Below the pieces are notes generated by a model. It was not told the origin of the DNA, ran no database searches, and saw nothing but the letters and a program-made list of their open reading frames with translations. The translations under genes were made by a program, and so were the position numbers. A DNA stretch of 7,572 bases from Nitrospirota bacterium (GTDB lineage: Bacteria; Nitrospirota; Thermodesulfovibrionia; Thermodesulfovibrionales; JdFR-85): assembly GCA_013151785.1 (NCBI GenBank), contig JAADHP010000306.1, positions 1 to 7,572 of the forward strand, written 5' to 3'. Every line of letters begins with the position of its first letter. Position 1 is the stretch's first letter. Shown piece by piece: positions 1 through 5,699 of this stretch.

Positions 1-153
1 AATGACATGGCTGCTAATATCCTCTCCAGAATGAATCCGCGCAAGGCTGCCAGGATTTTTGCACAGATGTCTCCCAGGAAGGCAGCCCTTCTTACCGAGC
101 AGATTGCCAAAAGTAAAGATGTCGATAGTATAAAGGCATCTATCAGGAAATAG
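1..153 (+). CDS. MotE-like flagellar protein (MgtE_N-type repeat), C-terminal fragment
   Basis: The window opens inside a gene read in frame 1, with 50 residues before the TAG at 151-153. The visible part has two similar amphipathic repeats, ANILSRMNPRKAARIFAQM and then SPRKAALLTEQI, in which an M-(N/S)-P-R-K-A-A core recurs. This is the pattern of the MgtE intracellular N domain found at the C-terminus of MotE-type proteins, which in several bacteria chaperone MotC or serve the flagellar motor and typically lie between fliJ and fliK. Its position just before fliK supports that reading. The N-terminal membrane and coiled-coil part is outside the window, so the family call rests on about 50 residues plus context. 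A magnesium transporter MgtE is unlikely because the protein ends right after the repeats. Confidence 0.7.
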   Translation, partial: NDMAANILSRMNPRKAARIFAQMSPRKAALLTEQIAKSKDVDSIKASIRK

Positions 154-251
154 GAAAAACATTCCTCCCCCCAAGCAAAGATTTCCCTGTTACACTACAG
201 GTTAAGAACAGAATCACTTCATAATCAAGCCCTTTCTGCCTCTACCGGCAC

Positions 252-267
252 TGGCATAAAAATTGTT
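252..267 (+). promoter_or_regulatory. Candidate sigma-54 promoter before fliK
   Basis: The gap between the motE-like stop and fliK (154-296) contains TGGCATAAAAATTGTT. Against the sigma-54 consensus TGGCACG-N4-TTGCW it keeps TGGCA, the exact spacing and TTG, but differs at C6, G7 and at the C of the -12 GC element. Transcription would start near 278, just before the Shine-Dalgarno AAAAGGAGAG (284-293), leaving a short leader. Sigma-54 commonly drives hook-stage flagellar genes, so the location makes sense. The imperfect -12 element keeps confidence low; the rest of the gap shows nothing recognisable. Confidence 0.35.
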
Positions 268-296
268 ACAGGAGAAAGCGTGTAAAAGGAGAGAGC

Positions 297-1106
297 ATGA
301 TACCAGGAACCTTTTTGGAACAGTTTTTCACAGCGAATAACAGCCCCGTATTGAGTAACAGCCTGAACCTGAAGGCGCCTGTGAGGGATGACTACAAACC
401 CATGCAGGGCGAGTCAGTGCCAGGGTTGTATCTGTTATTCAATCAGATCCTTCAGAATCTACTTTCAGGCAATTCATCTGTCCGGGAGCAAGCCCTGTCT
501 CTTGATGAAGGCAAACCACTGGTGTCGGATACCATACAGCCCCTTGCTGAAATGAACAATAAGGAACTGACCCTGTCTATCAACCTGCTGGGAGGGGGCA
601 ACATGGCAGTGCCGGACAGTGCCGGGAGCACCGAAAGAGAAACACCCGGCAACAGACTGCCTGAGCTTCATCTTAAACCCGATGGAAGGGTTTCTTTCCA
701 GATGGTGAGGGTATCAGAAAAGCATATGCAGAGCAGTGTGAGGGATGTTAAAAGTGCTAAAGCTATCGAATCTGATTTTCCTGGCCTTCTGGGTACAACA
801 GCCGGAAATGAAGGGATACAGGCCGATGGCAAAGAGGTGAATCTCAACGGGAATATGTACGGTCCCGGGGTTGCAGACCTGCTTCCGCAGGATAGTACTG
901 ATAAAAAGATCACCGGTAGGCATGACAATAAGTCTGCCCATACTGTGGATAAAAAAATACCCCCTGATATTTTACAGGACAAAGGTGAAATATCAGGGTG
1001 GGAAAAGACGAGGCAGGTAACAGGGTGGCTCAGATTGCACTTGATACTGAAAATAGCCACAAAGGAGATGCTTCACAAAGGCTCTTTACAGGAAAGGATG
1101 ATCTGA
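297..1106 (+). CDS. fliK: FliK hook-length control protein, N-terminal part (frameshifted gene)
   Basis: The frame starts at ATG 297 behind Shine-Dalgarno AAAAGGAGAG and encodes a polar, low-complexity N-terminal region with no recognisable catalytic domain, as expected of FliK, whose N-terminus is variable and acts as an exported molecular ruler. On its own this frame lacks the conserved C-terminal domain, which is found in another frame (998-1609). From about residue 232 the translation turns hydrophobic (GWLRLHLILKIATKEM) and no longer resembles a FliK linker, whereas the -1 frame there is hydrophilic and runs into the FliK C-terminal domain. Joining the two with one extra base gives 437 residues, a usual FliK length. 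So this is the 5' portion of one fliK gene broken by a single-base loss or sequence error, and residues beyond about 232 are probably spurious. Confidence 0.8.
   Translation: MIPGTFLEQFFTANNSPVLSNSLNLKAPVRDDYKPMQGESVPGLYLLFNQILQNLLSGNSSVREQALSLDEGKPLVSDTIQPLAEMNNKELTLSINLLGGGNMAVPDSAGSTERETPGNRLPELHLKPDGRVSFQMVRVSEKHMQSSVRDVKSAKAIESDFPGLLGTTAGNEGIQADGKEVNLNGNMYGPGVADLLPQDSTDKKITGRHDNKSAHTVDKKIPPDILQDKGEISGWEKTRQVTGWLRLHLILKIATKEMLHKGSLQERMI
989..1020 (+). other. fliK: Likely frameshift site in fliK (-1)
   Basis: The upstream frame is open until 1106. The downstream frame has stops at 965 (TGA) and 986 (TGA) and opens only from 989, so the shift must lie in 989-1103. Judged by where each translation looks like a hydrophilic FliK linker, it lies near the left edge, around GGGTGGGAAAAG (996-1007). 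This G-run and A-run are the likely places for one lost base. No canonical X-XXY-YYZ slippery heptamer is in register: the closest is G-GAA-AAG at 1001-1007, whose P-site codon would not re-pair well. I therefore favour an indel over programmed frameshifting. Confidence 0.6.
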
Positions 1107-1609
1107 CAAAAACAGATAATGGGAAGGCAAAGCCGGAAAACTCTCATCTCTTTCAGAGTGGTGCTGAAAGAGCAAACTTGAAGGTTGAAAACAATAACAA
1201 TCTGATGCAGAAGATTTCAAACAGGGATATTGTATTGAACAGATTCCAGGAAATAGAGGTTGTAAAAGACAGTCCAAAACCCCAGAGCATCAATCTTGTG
1301 CTGGAGACAGAAGGGTTGGGAAAGATTTCACTCAGGGTGGCAGTGCATAACAATCTTGTGAGGGCTGATTTTGTGGCCCACCATATAAACAGCATTGTCC
1401 AGATCCAGTCAAACCTCTCGGATCTCTTTGCCTCGCTTTATCGTGAAGGGCTCATGCCTGATGATTTTTCCTTTTATCTTGGCGACAATGCCAGGGAAAA
1501 CCATAAGGATCAATATAAGGATAGAACAGAAGCCTCTATGAATGAGGAGAGGTTGACGATTAAAGAAGGCCTTAAAAGTCATCTTTACAATGTAAGTATA
1601 AAGGCATAG
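998..1609 (+). CDS. fliK: FliK hook-length control protein, C-terminal domain (frameshifted gene)
   Basis: This frame holds the conserved FliK C-terminal domain (Flg_hook type), which contacts the export gate protein FlhB and switches export from hook to filament substrates. The signature is SINLVLETEGLGKISLRVAV, followed by ADFVAHHINSIVQIQSNLSDL and then LYREGL. This matches the family pattern of a strand with L.L.xxGLG, a second strand, then a helix ending at G-L. The apparent GTG at 998 is unlikely to be a true start: it has no Shine-Dalgarno and lies inside the upstream reading frame, so this is the 3' part of the fliK gene begun at 297. A hydrophilic tail of about 35 residues follows the domain, and flgD begins 14 bases after the TAG. 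Confidence 0.85.
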   Translation: MGKDEAGNRVAQIALDTENSHKGDASQRLFTGKDDLTKTDNGKAKPENSHLFQSGAERANLKVENNNNLMQKISNRDIVLNRFQEIEVVKDSPKPQSINLVLETEGLGKISLRVAVHNNLVRADFVAHHINSIVQIQSNLSDLFASLYREGLMPDDFSFYLGDNARENHKDQYKDRTEASMNEERLTIKEGLKSHLYNVSIKA

Positions 1610-1623
1610 AAAAAGGAGGAATC

Positions 1624-2244
1624 ATGGATGCCATCAGTCAGAGCATTGACAAACAGACATTTTTAAGGCTCTTTACGACTCAATTGAAGTATCAGGACCC
1701 TCTGAATCCCCTGGACAACAATGAGTTTACAGCCCAGCTTGCCCAGTTCAGTTCTCTTGAGCAGTTAATGGATATAAACAGTAATCTCTCCAGTATTATC
1801 AACTATCAGGACTCACTGAATAATGCCCTTGCCACAAACCTGATAGGCAGAAATGTGGTTGTCGATGGCAACAGGATACAATATAATGGTTCTGAAGTAA
1901 AAATAAAATACACACTGAATCAGCCTGCCACCTCTGTAAAGGCTGAGATATTCACAGAGATGGGAGAGCCTGTAAGGACAATCTCGCTTGGTTATCAACC
2001 TGCCGGTGAGGGTGAGATTCTCTGGGATGGAAAGGACAACAGCGGTAATCCTGTACAGGAGGGTTCATACAGGGTTCAGTTGACAGCTACTGATGAGACT
2101 GGTAATCCTGTTGATATTGCATCAGACATCCAGTCAAGGATAATCGGAATAAAATTCGAAAACAACGTAACCTATCTAATACTGGAAAACGGAATGAGGG
2201 TTTCCTTATCCGACATAAAGGCAATCAACGAAGGAGGTGTCTAA
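1624..2244 (+). CDS. flgD: FlgD flagellar hook cap (hook assembly scaffold) protein
   Basis: FlgD caps the growing hook and is needed to insert FlgE subunits; it is removed when the hook is complete. The 206-residue product is near the usual length. Residues 8-50 carry the diagnostic N-terminal region: TFLRLFTTQLKYQDPLNPLD, then EFTAQLAQFSSLEQL. From about residue 75 come the Tudor-like and Ig-like parts, including GRNVVVDG, a WDGKD loop near residue 138 and GSYRVQLTA. The start is ATG 1624 behind a perfect AAGGAGG (1613-1619). The gene is intact, unlike its neighbours fliK and flgE. Its TAA is one base before the flgE ATG, and the flgE Shine-Dalgarno lies inside its last codons, suggesting translational coupling. 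Confidence 0.95.
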   Translation: MDAISQSIDKQTFLRLFTTQLKYQDPLNPLDNNEFTAQLAQFSSLEQLMDINSNLSSIINYQDSLNNALATNLIGRNVVVDGNRIQYNGSEVKIKYTLNQPATSVKAEIFTEMGEPVRTISLGYQPAGEGEILWDGKDNSGNPVQEGSYRVQLTATDETGNPVDIASDIQSRIIGIKFENNVTYLILENGMRVSLSDIKAINEGGV

Positions 2245-2245
2245 G

Positions 2246-2938
2246 ATGTTGACAGCATTGTATTCAGCTATCAGTGGGTTAAGCGCCAATGGTATTGCCC
2301 TATCCGTGATTGGAGATAATGTAGCGAATATGAATACCGTGGGCTTCAAAGGAAGCAGGGTGGCCTTTGGTGATGTGCTGAGTCAGACCATTACAGGCAT
2401 TGCAGGTAACTCACAGGTTGGCAGAGGAGTGATGGTGAGTGCAGTGACACCACTGTTCACACAGGGCTCTTTTGAGACCTCTGCAAGTGCACTTGACATG
2501 GCAATTGATGGTGAGGGTTTCTTTATTGTAAGCAACGGTACCGGCAGGTTTTATACACGGGCAGGACAGTTTACCCTTGATAAAGATGGCAAGATCGTGA
2601 ATCCTGATGGCTATGCGCTGCAGGGCTATCTTGCTGATGCCTCTGGTAATGTAACAGGCACAATTGGTGATATGGTTATATCCACACAACAGGCCGCTGC
2701 AAATCCTACCTCACAGGTTAATTTCACGATTAATCTGGATGCAAGGGAGTCGGTGCCTTCTGCTGCCTTTACACTGGATAGCAATGGTGATGGTATAAGT
2801 GATGATCCTGCTAATTATAATTTTTCCACCCAGATCACTGTTTATGACTCACAGGGGAATGCCCGAGAGATTACGGCCTACTTTGTAAAAACAGCAACCA
2901 ATGGCAACCAATGCCTGGACAGTCCATTATGTGCATGA
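2246..2938 (+). CDS. flgE: FlgE flagellar hook protein, N-terminal part (frameshifted gene)
   Basis: FlgE polymerises into the flagellar hook, the universal joint between rod and filament. The start is ATG 2246, served by AAGGAGGTG (2231-2239); the GTG at 2237 lies within that Shine-Dalgarno and is rejected. Residues 1-40 hold the rod/hook N-terminal motif: ALYSAISGLSANGIALSVIG, then DNVANMNTVGFKGSR. This is followed by LDMAIDGEGFFIV and YTRAGQFTLDKDGKIVNPDG, typical of FlgE/FlgG-type proteins, and then the start of the hook domain (STQITVYDSQGNAREITAYF). After residue about 216 the frame is lost at a 10-bp tandem duplication and ends at a TGA (2936-2938), giving 230 residues. The conserved remainder continues in the next frame up to 3548. 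Confidence 0.9.
   Translation: MLTALYSAISGLSANGIALSVIGDNVANMNTVGFKGSRVAFGDVLSQTITGIAGNSQVGRGVMVSAVTPLFTQGSFETSASALDMAIDGEGFFIVSNGTGRFYTRAGQFTLDKDGKIVNPDGYALQGYLADASGNVTGTIGDMVISTQQAAANPTSQVNFTINLDARESVPSAAFTLDSNGDGISDDPANYNFSTQITVYDSQGNAREITAYFVKTATNGNQCLDSPLCA
2894..2913 (+). repeat. flgE: Exact 10-bp tandem duplication that breaks flgE
   Basis: GCAACCAATG occurs twice back to back (2894-2903 and 2904-2913). Ten extra bases shift the frame by +1. Deleting either copy joins the frames as FVKTATNAWTVHYVHEDP, a natural FlgE sequence with the conserved N-x-W in the hook domain, and gives a 430-residue protein. The downstream frame is open only from 2889 (TAA at 2886), so the lesion lies exactly where the two frames overlap. 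Confidence 0.85.
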
Positions 2939-3548
2939 AGACCCCACCTCACCAGGAGAACTGGTGGATGCCGGTACTCAGAATCTTACATTCGGTCAGA
3001 ATGGTGAATTAACAAATGACAATTCCTCTACAGCAATCAGTTTCACCTTCGGGAGCGGTATTCTGGCTCCGCAGAACATCTATTTTAACTATGGAACCGG
3101 TACTGCTGAGGGTGGCACCGGGCTGGATGGTACATCCCAGTATGCCTCAGAGTTTGCCGTAACCAACCTTACCCAGGACGGATATGCAGCAGGTGCCCTC
3201 AAGAATATCAATATCGAGCAGAACGGGATTATAACAGGCATATTCACGAATGGCCAGACCCGCATCATAGGACAGATCGCCCTGGCAAAGTTCGCTGCTC
3301 CGACAGAGCTTACAAAGATAGGCAGGAATCTTTACGGAGAATCCTACTCCTCTGGTCAGCCAATAGTGGGGGCTGCCTCCTCAGGTGGTCTTGGCAGGGT
3401 GCTGAGCAATACCCTTGAGATAAGCAATGTGGATCTGGCAGAGGAGTTTATCAAGATGATCTCAGCCCAGAGGGGCTTCCAGGCCAACTCCAGAATTATT
3501 ACCACCACGGATGATCTCCTTCAGGAACTTGTCAATCTCAAGAGATAA
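2901..3548 (+). CDS. flgE: FlgE flagellar hook protein, C-terminal part (frameshifted gene)
   Basis: This frame contains the rest of FlgE: the hook D1/D2-type region (NAWTVHYVHE, then a Gly/Asn/Thr-rich beta stretch) and the C-terminal hallmark of rod/hook proteins, ISNVDLAEEFIKMISAQRGF followed by QANSRIITTTDDLLQELVNL. The ATG at 2901 is part of the duplicated 10-mer, has no Shine-Dalgarno and is not a credible start, so the fragment would not be made independently. With one copy of the 10-mer removed it fuses in frame to the N-terminal part. Loss of this C-terminal helix would prevent hook assembly, because N- and C-terminal helices pair in the hook core. The TAA is at 3546-3548 and a strong hairpin follows. 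Confidence 0.9.
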   Translation: MATNAWTVHYVHEDPTSPGELVDAGTQNLTFGQNGELTNDNSSTAISFTFGSGILAPQNIYFNYGTGTAEGGTGLDGTSQYASEFAVTNLTQDGYAAGALKNINIEQNGIITGIFTNGQTRIIGQIALAKFAAPTELTKIGRNLYGESYSSGQPIVGAASSGGLGRVLSNTLEISNVDLAEEFIKMISAQRGFQANSRIITTTDDLLQELVNLKR

Positions 3549-3556
3549 TTCTCTGA

Positions 3557-3587
3557 CAGCCCCTTTTCAATTTATGAAAAGGGGCTG
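3557..3587 (+). terminator. Hairpin terminator after flgE
   Basis: A perfect 12-bp stem, CAGCCCCTTTTC (3557-3568) pairing with GAAAAGGGGCTG (3576-3587), has a 7-base loop and begins eight bases after the flgE stop. The following tract CTCCTTTG is only weakly U-rich. A second arm pair, CTCTGACA (3551-3558) with TGTCAGAG (3594-3601), can extend the structure and competes for two bases of the inner stem. The position and strength fit the end of the flagellar transcript, although the U-tract is poor. Confidence 0.65.
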
Positions 3588-3724
3588 CTCCTTTGTCAGA
3601 GGTTAAAGACAGATAGCTCAACCCAAATCCAGCAGTAATAATAACAACCAGTAGCTGAAAGCAGTGGTATGGTAGAGTCTGAACGGATTTGAATTTTGTA
3701 TAAGATTCACCTGGAGGAGGACAG

Positions 3725-3749
3725 CCCCAAAAATCAGGGATTTTTGGGG
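3725..3749. repeat. Internal hairpin 1 of the 213-bp element
   Basis: CCCCAAAAATC (3725-3735) pairs perfectly with GATTTTTGGGG (3739-3749) across a 3-base loop. The GGGG of its right arm begins GGGGACCCCC (3746-3755), which can instead pair with GGGGGTCCCC at 3805-3814. Confidence 0.75.
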
Positions 3750-3814
3750 ACCCCCGGAATCACAAAATTCCCTCGGAGGCAGCCATGGATGCACGTCGAG
3801 AATAGGGGGTCCCC
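3746..3814. repeat. Long-range 10-bp inverted repeat bridging the two hairpins
   Basis: GGGGACCCCC (3746-3755) is the exact reverse complement of GGGGGTCCCC (3805-3814). The two arms overlap the inner halves of hairpins 1 and 2, so the bridged and two-hairpin folds are at least partly mutually exclusive. The enclosed part contains a small GGAAT/ATTCC stem (3757-3771) and the near-palindrome at 3778-3791. Confidence 0.7.
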
Positions 3815-3838
3815 AGAAAATCGGAAGATTTTCTGGGG
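3811..3838. repeat. Internal hairpin 2 of the 213-bp element, GGAA loop
   Basis: CCCCAGAAAATC (3811-3822) pairs perfectly over 12 bp with GATTTTCTGGGG (3827-3838), closing a GGAA tetraloop that fits the stable GNRA type on the + strand. It is similar in sequence and layout to hairpin 1 (CCCC, A-run, TC), suggesting the element is built from two related halves. Confidence 0.75.
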
Positions 3839-3909
3839 TGTATGGGATGTGTAAGACTCTACCATGCCACTGCTATGAACTTTATCACTCACTATTGCTA
3901 ATTTACGGC

Positions 3910-3936
3910 TTGAATATCAATATTGTAGAATATAAT
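3910..3936 (+). promoter_or_regulatory. Candidate promoter for the glutaredoxin-like gene
   Basis: A perfect -10 hexamer TATAAT (3931-3936) lies in an AT-rich stretch with a -35-like TTGAAT at 3910-3915. The 15-bp spacer is shorter than ideal, so the -35 assignment is weak. It sits just after the 213-bp element and about 70 bases before ATG 4008. Confidence 0.35.
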
Positions 3937-4007
3937 TATCACTCATAATAATCTCAACTGAAAAAAACAAAAACAGACCCTGACTCAACATACTGAAGAA
4001 GAACTGT

Positions 4008-4265
4008 ATGATAAACGTAAGGTTTTATTATAAGGAGGGCTGCAGCCTCTGTATTGCAGCAGAGGAGATGCTTAATGGATTGGAGGAGAAATACCAACTG
4101 GATATTGAAAAGATCGATATAACCTCTGATGATGAGATCTATGAACTTTACAGATATGATGTGCCAGTTATAGAACTGGAGGATGGGAGTGTCTTCCATG
4201 GAAGGATAAAAAGGAAGGAGATACTCCAGAGGCTTAATGAGCTAAAAAATAAAAAAACCGATTAG
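4008..4265 (+). CDS. Small glutaredoxin/thioredoxin-fold protein (CxxC)
   Basis: The 85-residue product begins INVRFYYKEGCSLC, a beta strand followed by a CxxC redox motif (Cys12-Ser-Leu-Cys15), and continues with a helix, a second strand (LDIEKIDIT) and YDVPVIEL, in which Pro53 is the expected cis-proline beside the active site. The order matches the glutaredoxin-like family of about 80 residues often annotated as glutaredoxin or DUF836. It would act in the cytosol as a thiol-disulfide oxidoreductase of unknown partner. The start is ATG 4008, with only a weak purine-rich GAAGAAGAA upstream. It is a single-gene unit, convergent with the DUF4416 gene 32 bases away, and its last codons are very A-rich (KNKKTD). 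Confidence 0.85.
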   Translation: MINVRFYYKEGCSLCIAAEEMLNGLEEKYQLDIEKIDITSDDEIYELYRYDVPVIELEDGSVFHGRIKRKEILQRLNELKNKKTD

Positions 4266-4297
4266 ACACTATATGTCATACACCCAGGTGCTGCAGC

Positions 4298-4822
4298 TTA
4301 TCCTGATGCAGTTTCCATAAGATACTGCCTCATTCTTTTGAAGATTTCCCTGTATTCAGGGCTCTGATAATCACGATAGGTAAACTCATGGGCCCTGAAG
4401 GAACCTTTGCGATAATACAGTGTTACCTCTGCATAGATTCCCTTTCCAAGATAGATTCTATGGGCATAGTTCTTGGTAGTGGCAAGTACCACCTTGGATG
4501 GAGTTACATAGCCAGGGTCGAGATTGATCTGGCGTTTTCCATCTATTGAGAGCCGTTCCTCCAGGGCGTTGGTATAGAGTTTTATATCCTTTATTATGGA
4601 AGGATCTATTATCAATTTAAAGCACAGGAACCTTCTCTGTATGGGCCAGCCCAGTTCTTCCCGGTAGTATTCACTATGGTTCCATAACAGCTGGTTGCTT
4701 TCAAACAGTATTTCTCCGAACTTACCTATCAGCAGTTCCCTTGCCTTATAAAAGTATTCCACATTACTGTACAGTGTGGCTATAAAGAGCAGTGCCTTCT
4801 CAGGCTCCCTTGGTGTTCCCAT
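4298..4822 (-). CDS. DUF4416 family protein of unknown function
   Basis: This 174-residue protein has the layout of the DUF4416 family. It has an N-terminal strand LLFIATLYS, a segment FGEILFES, an aromatic-acidic WNHSEYYREELG (47-58), RRFLCFKLIIDP, TNALEE, then the conserved core INLDPGYVTPSKVVLATTKN (99-118), HRIYLGKGIYAEVTLYY (121-137) and FTYRDYQSPEY (147-157). Conserved His121, Asp102 and several Tyr/Asp residues could form a binding or catalytic site, but no activity is established to my knowledge. No signal peptide or membrane segment is visible, so it is probably cytosolic. Its ATG follows the dehydrogenase TAA by one base and there is no clear Shine-Dalgarno, which points to translation coupled to that upstream gene. 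It is the last gene of the leftward operon. Confidence 0.85.
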   Translation of the reverse strand: MGTPREPEKALLFIATLYSNVEYFYKARELLIGKFGEILFESNQLLWNHSEYYREELGWPIQRRFLCFKLIIDPSIIKDIKLYTNALEERLSIDGKRQINLDPGYVTPSKVVLATTKNYAHRIYLGKGIYAEVTLYYRKGSFRAHEFTYRDYQSPEYREIFKRMRQYLMETASG

Positions 4823-4823
4823 C

Positions 4824-5690
4824 TTATTGTTTTGTGAAGAGTTCCTTTAAGGCCATGTAAACAGAGGAGAAATCATCCTGCCCCATACCTCTGGCCTTGG
4901 CAAGGCTGTAGAGTTCTTTGGAGATGCTACCCATAAAGAGTGGCATTTTTAACTCTCTGGCCAGGTCCTGCAGATAATGAAGGTCCTTGTAGATCAGGGA
5001 TACAGAGAATTGGGTGGAAAAATCATTCTGAAGAATCTTGTCTCTCTTCGCATTAAGAACAAGGGAATTTCCGGCTCCAGAGCCAAGGATTTCAACAAGG
5101 GTTTCCTTTTTTATCCCCGAGGCCTCTCCCATTATAATCGCCTCGGATAAGGTTGTCATGAAGGCGCCAAGTACAAGATTGTTGATGAGTTTCATCTTCG
5201 ATGCAAGTCCTCTTTTTTTCAGATAGAATATCTTTTCACCTAACTTGACTATCAGGGGACGTACCATTTCATAGGCATCACTATCACCACTTACAAGAAT
5301 GGTCAGTTTTCCCAGAGAGGCAGGCACCACACTGCCAAGCACAGGTGCTTCGATATATCTGCCTCCCCTGTCTTCCACAAGCCTGTAAAAGTCCAGTACA
5401 TCCCTGAAGTGGTTTGTGGTGGTATCTACAATGACCCTGCCCCTGAGATTGGCTGTAAGGATGCCATTCTTCTGGGTCAGAACATCCCTGACTGCATGAC
5501 TGTCAAAGAGATTCAGGAAAAGGACATCCACACCTGACACAAGCTTTGCAGGATTTTCTGCCACAGGGGCACCCAGTGCCCTGGCCTTCTTCTTTGTCCT
5601 GTTCCAAAGGGTGATCTCGACACCTTCAGAGATAAGCCTTTTAGCCATTACAGAACCCAGGGTGCCAAGCCCTATAAATCCAACTCTCAA
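4824..5690 (-). CDS. NAD(P)-dependent beta-hydroxyacid dehydrogenase (3-hydroxyisobutyrate dehydrogenase family)
   Basis: The 288-residue enzyme has the full family layout. There is a Rossmann motif VGFIGLGTLGSVMAKRL at residues 3-19, and WNRT (29-32), whose Arg31 suggests NADP(H) preference. The substrate-binding segment is EAPVLGSVVPASLGKLTILVSG (114-135, here given as its outline), and catalytic Lys167 lies in KLINN with Asn171. Members reduce or oxidise small 2- or 3-hydroxyacids such as 3-hydroxyisobutyrate, tartronate semialdehyde, glyoxylate or succinate semialdehyde; the substrate cannot be read here. The start is TTG at 5690 (- strand). The first ATG lies inside the Rossmann motif and would destroy it, and AGGAGGGG (5694-5701) is well placed for the TTG. 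That Shine-Dalgarno overlaps the htrA stop, so the two are probably co-translated. Confidence 0.9.
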   Translation of the reverse strand: MRVGFIGLGTLGSVMAKRLISEGVEITLWNRTKKKARALGAPVAENPAKLVSGVDVLFLNLFDSHAVRDVLTQKNGILTANLRGRVIVDTTTNHFRDVLDFYRLVEDRGGRYIEAPVLGSVVPASLGKLTILVSGDSDAYEMVRPLIVKLGEKIFYLKKRGLASKMKLINNLVLGAFMTTLSEAIIMGEASGIKKETLVEILGSGAGNSLVLNAKRDKILQNDFSTQFSVSLIYKDLHYLQDLARELKMPLFMGSISKELYSLAKARGMGQDDFSSVYMALKELFTKQ

Positions 5691-5699
5691 TGTCCCCTC

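Larger units (their letters stand above)
3661..3873. mobile_element. MITE-like non-coding element with 20-bp terminal inverted repeats
   Basis: The flgE-to-glutaredoxin gap (3549-4007) holds no gene. Most of it is a 213-bp block flanked by GCAGTGGTATGGTAGAGTCT (3661-3680) and its reverse complement at 3854-3873, 19 of 20 matching. The single difference would still be a G-U pair in a + strand RNA. Inside lie two strong hairpins (3725-3749, 3811-3838), a complementary pair of 10-mers joining them, and a near-palindrome GCAGCCATGGATGC (3778-3791). No long ORF exists and no clear target-site duplication is seen; TGAA occurs near both ends but not flush. It resembles a miniature inverted-repeat element or a repeated structured RNA, and no transposase is in view. 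Copy number elsewhere in the genome would decide. Confidence 0.5.

Noticed and set aside
951..957. Run of seven A as the fliK frameshift site
   Set aside because: The downstream frame has stops at 965 and 986, so a shift here would terminate before reaching the FliK C-terminal domain.
668..1395. Minus-strand open frames across fliK
   Set aside because: Compositionally odd translations opposite a recognised flagellar gene, with no ribosome binding sites; treated as shadows.
2237..2245. GTG at 2237 as the flgE start
   Set aside because: It lies inside the AAGGAGGTG Shine-Dalgarno; ATG 2246 is correctly spaced and gives the canonical FlgE N-terminus.
3661..3873. Riboswitch or CRISPR-like array
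   Set aside because: There is no regularly spaced repeat unit, and the element lies between a terminator and a separate promoter, without a known aptamer core that I recognise.
4244..4277. Leftward terminator after DUF4416 (T-rich tract on the - strand at 4244-4257)
   Set aside because: The only nearby stem, GACA/TGTC at 4265-4277, is 4 bp and separated from the T-tract by seven bases; too weak to call.
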